DNA of 64,000 bases from Providencia rettgeri. GTDB taxonomy: Bacteria; Pseudomonadota; Gammaproteobacteria; Enterobacterales; Enterobacteriaceae. Of the stretch, positions 61,523 through 64,000 are shown one piece after another; the first letter of the stretch is position 1; each line of letters opens with the position of its first letter. Made by a program: the position numbers and the translations under genes. The notes under the pieces were generated by a model that saw only the letters and a program-made list of their open reading frames with translations, had not been told where the DNA came from and ran no database searches. Location of the stretch: the NCBI RefSeq assembly GCF_023205015.1, contig NZ_CP096258.1, positions 1,736,001-1,800,000 of the forward strand, in the 5' to 3' direction.

Positions 61523-62890
61523 TTATGCAAAAGTATTAATGCCACCTTGTCGTAATGCTGTAGTTATTGGTGAAACAGTTGCATTTGCTTCGCTAATACC
61601 AACAGCTCCCATGGATGGATGTGTTGCTTGAATTTGTCCATCTGGTTGGTGGGTACCTTGTTGCGGATTATCTGACTGATGGTTCAAATTATCTTGACCG
61701 ACAGAGCCCTGAGCAAGGTGGATGCCGCTTTCTTGTAGTGCGCTACGCAAAACTGGCATCATGGATTCCATAACGGCTCGCACATGACTGTGCGGGGAGA
61801 CAAAATGCATCACGGCTTGGTTATCTTCGATACGTAAATGCACATTGAGTGAGCCTAACTCTTCTGGATGCAAACGAATTTGTGCCTGAGATACCCCTTG
61901 GCGAGAGAAAAACAGCATATGTTGGCTTAATTGCTGCTGCCACGCTTCGCTGCCTAATTGACTGGCTAAATGCATAGTTGGTGTTGCCGTGGGCGCATTC
62001 ATTGCAGCGGCCTGTGTGGTCGTTGCCGTTGGCATCATACTAACTGGCATCGTTGTTGTGTGCTGTGAAGATGCGGTGGTAAACGCGCCCGTTTCAGTTT
62101 GTAGCGTAAATGCACCTTTTGCGGTCTGGTTTAGGGCATCGCTTGATACGTTTTGTAGGTTCAATATGGGCTCTTTATCACTCACTTTTTTATTCAATGG
62201 CATAAAATCCGCAGTTAAATTTTTGCCACGTATTTCGCGTTGGTTATCAAGGGGAAAATGAGATTGGTCACGACGCTCTTCTTTTTCATTCTTAATAAAT
62301 ACCCCAAGTTCCGGGCTGTCTTCTTCGCCTGCTAACTGTAGCTGTGAACCTTCAAGGTGTTTGCCATCATCGTCATTAATGATGCCATTGGTATTATCCG
62401 TTAAATGCTGCATTTTTTGAGTAAACGCGCCTAAAACTGGATGGGATTCAGTTTTGATTGCCGTATTCGCCACCGTTTGCACTTGGCCAGTTAATGACTG
62501 TTTTAAGTTATTTAGCCACGCTTGCTCGTTGGCATCTTTGCCTGTCAATAACTCAGTATTAAGTGCAGTTTGCACGCTATCGGCACGCAGGCTACGGCTA
62601 AAATTCAGTTGTTCAATCGTGTTTTCAGCATTTTTTTGCCCAACTTGGGTTTGTTCAACCGTTTCTTTACTCGCTATTGCCAGTTTGTTGTCAACAATGT
62701 CTTTGTTAAGCGCTTCTTCATTGACTGGTTGATTGGCGACATGTTGTTTTTCAATCGGTTGCTGGTTATCAAGCATGGCTTGGAAGGGAAGCGCAGGGGC
62801 TTGATTTTCATCAGTGCGCGATTCATTTTGTTGGGTATTATTGTTTTTAGTTGATGACGCAGTTGGCACATTCAGGGCATTGATATCCAT
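61523..62890 (-). CDS. fliK: Flagellar hook-length control protein FliK
   Basis: A 455-residue protein, longer than E. coli FliK (375). The long Gln/Asn/Thr-rich N-terminal ruler part is poorly conserved; the C-terminal domain at about 310-420 (QIRLHPEELGSLNVHLRIEDNQAVMHFVSPHSHVR) is typical and switches FlhB specificity. The longer ruler might mean a longer hook. Overlaps nothing; fliJ ends one base before its start. Confidence 0.94.
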   Translation of the reverse strand: MDINALNVPTASSTKNNNTQQNESRTDENQAPALPFQAMLDNQQPIEKQHVANQPVNEEALNKDIVDNKLAIASKETVEQTQVGQKNAENTIEQLNFSRSLRADSVQTALNTELLTGKDANEQAWLNNLKQSLTGQVQTVANTAIKTESHPVLGAFTQKMQHLTDNTNGIINDDDGKHLEGSQLQLAGEEDSPELGVFIKNEKEERRDQSHFPLDNQREIRGKNLTADFMPLNKKVSDKEPILNLQNVSSDALNQTAKGAFTLQTETGAFTTASSQHTTTMPVSMMPTATTTQAAAMNAPTATPTMHLASQLGSEAWQQQLSQHMLFFSRQGVSQAQIRLHPEELGSLNVHLRIEDNQAVMHFVSPHSHVRAVMESMMPVLRSALQESGIHLAQGSVGQDNLNHQSDNPQQGTHQPDGQIQATHPSMGAVGISEANATVSPITTALRQGGINTFA

Positions 62891-63334
62891 TTATTGAGGT
62901 CTCCGTAAAGTTGCTCGCTGAGCAAACTCGTCCATTTGTTTTTGTTCTAAGCGGTTTTGACGTTGGTATTCAGTATGTTCAGCACGTTGAATTAATGTGT
63001 CGAACGCATTGACACGCTGTTGTTTTTCTTGCCAATGACGATTAGCTTCACTAACGCGTTGTTCCCATAAGTTTAGCTGCTGTTGCTGTTGTTCGATGGT
63101 CAGCTCCAATGTGACCAAAAATTGCTGATAATTCTGCCACTTATCCGATTCCATACCCGTATGTAAAGTTTGGTTGAGCTTTTGACGATACTCGGATTGG
63201 TAGTTTTCCAACATATTCAGTTGCTGCGCCATTTGTGTATGGGTTTGGCGCACTTGAGCTAACACCTTAGCCGCTTCTTCTGAGGCTTCGACGGCTAAGG
63301 TGAGTAATGTTGTTAAGGCATTATTTTTGGCCAT
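62891..63334 (-). CDS. fliJ: Flagellar export chaperone-escort protein FliJ
   Basis: A 147-residue, almost wholly coiled-coil protein (E. coli 147), rich in Gln, Glu and Arg. It sits in the centre of the FliI hexamer and links it to FlhA. Between fliI and fliK in the usual order. Confidence 0.94.
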   Translation of the reverse strand: MAKNNALTTLLTLAVEASEEAAKVLAQVRQTHTQMAQQLNMLENYQSEYRQKLNQTLHTGMESDKWQNYQQFLVTLELTIEQQQQQLNLWEQRVSEANRHWQEKQQRVNAFDTLIQRAEHTEYQRQNRLEQKQMDEFAQRATLRRPQ

Positions 63335-63345
63335 TTATCCCCTCG

Positions 63346-64000
63346 TTATTCGTTGGGAACCACTTGAGTGAGCTGATCACATGCGGTTTGATAGTCACAT
63401 CGTTCATCAATATCCTGCTGCAAAAACGTCGACATCCGCGGATAATACTGAATTGCCGTATCTAACATAGGGTCACTGCCCATGGCATATGCGCCTACGT
63501 TAATTAAGTCTCGGTTACGTTGGTAACTGGAGGTTAACTGTTTGAAACGTTGTATTTTTCGGTAATGCTCTTTAGGAATGAGTTCAGTCATTGCTCGGCT
63601 GATGGATGCCTCGATATCAATCGCAGGGTAGTGCCCTGACTCTGCCAAGGAACGTGAAAGGACAATATGACCATCCAAAATCGCCCGAGCTGAGTCGGCG
63701 ATCGGGTCTTGTTGGTCATCTCCCTCAGTTAAAACGGTATAGAAGGCTGTAATTGACCCACCATTTTTCCCATTTCCTGCCCGCTCAACTAAAGCAGGCA
63801 ATTTGGCGAATACAGATGGTGGATAGCCTTTGGTTGCAGGGGGCTCGCCTACGGCTAACGCAATTTCACGTTGCGCCATACTGTAGCGGGTGAGTGAGTC
63901 CATAATCAGCAACACACTTAAGCCTTTATCGCGAAAATACTCTGCGATACGCGTGGCATAAGAGGCGCCTTGCATGCGTAATAGAGGGGACACATCGGCG
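63346..64000 (-). CDS. fliI: Flagellar export ATPase FliI, C-terminal part (cut by window edge)
   Basis: The frame is open to the right edge, where it reads ADVSPLLRMQG, so about half of the gene (Walker A included) lies outside. Visible are the Walker B strand (VLLIMDSLTRYSMAQREIA), the catalytic region GEPPATKGYPPSVFAKLP, and FYTVLTEGDDQQDPIADS, all nearly identical to E. coli FliI. It powers unfolding and delivery of export substrates. Upstream fliH, fliG, fliF and fliE are expected beyond the window. Confidence 0.96.
   Translation of the reverse strand, partial: ADVSPLLRMQGASYATRIAEYFRDKGLSVLLIMDSLTRYSMAQREIALAVGEPPATKGYPPSVFAKLPALVERAGNGKNGGSITAFYTVLTEGDDQQDPIADSARAILDGHIVLSRSLAESGHYPAIDIEASISRAMTELIPKEHYRKIQRFKQLTSSYQRNRDLINVGAYAMGSDPMLDTAIQYYPRMSTFLQQDIDERCDYQTACDQLTQVVPNE

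Overview
This window is chromosomal DNA of an enteric gamma-proteobacterium. AT-rich base usage, the joined order flhDC-mot-che-flhBA-flgNMA-flgB..L-fli, and the PutA, CycA, FliZ and MgtA/B protein sequences point to the Morganellaceae, most like Providencia (inference from protein similarity and gene order; no search was run).

Left part (1-15.5 kb): the end of a Mg2+ P-type ATPase, a small lipoprotein, an isolated fliZ, the divergent putA/putP proline system with PutA-type operators, cycA, then a tRNA-Lys with anticodon CTT. Directly behind the tRNA lies the decayed C-terminus of a tyrosine integrase, followed by an AT-rich stretch (small exported protein, acyltransferase-3 membrane protein, orphan HicB-like antitoxin and 1.6 kb without genes). 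This looks like the remains of a tRNA-integrated element next to the flagellar master operon.

Flagellar and chemotaxis cluster (15.5-45.7 kb): flhDC, motAB, cheAW, two MCP genes, cheRBYZ, flhBA, flgNMA (reverse) and flgBCDEFGHIJKL. FlhDC switches on the hook-basal-body genes, FlgM holds back sigma-28 until the hook is complete, and sigma-28 then drives late genes; sigma-28-like promoters are visible before the first MCP, flgM and flgK. The cluster carries inserted cargo: an XRE gene plus a ccdAB toxin-antitoxin operon with a third zinc-ribbon gene between cheZ and flhB, an XRE gene with a 13-bp palindrome where flhE often lies after flhA, and three tandem ERIC-like repeats between flgA and flgM. 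The motA start is enclosed in an unusual set of competing RNA helices.

CRISPR island (45.7-57.1 kb), between flgL and fliR: a type I-F system with an 18-spacer array, cas1, cas2-3, csy1, csy2, csy3, csy4 (cas6f), a second 4-spacer array, a HigB/HigA-like toxin-antitoxin pair, and eroded solitary repeats. csy1 and csy2 each carry a one-base homopolymer shortening that breaks the reading frame, so crRNA processing and adaptation genes look intact while the Cascade complex looks impaired, unless these are sequencing errors.

Right end (57.1-64 kb), reverse strand: fliI (cut by the window edge), fliJ, fliK, fliL, fliM, fliN, fliO, fliP, fliQ, fliR, encoding the export ATPase, its partners, the C-ring switch and the export gate.
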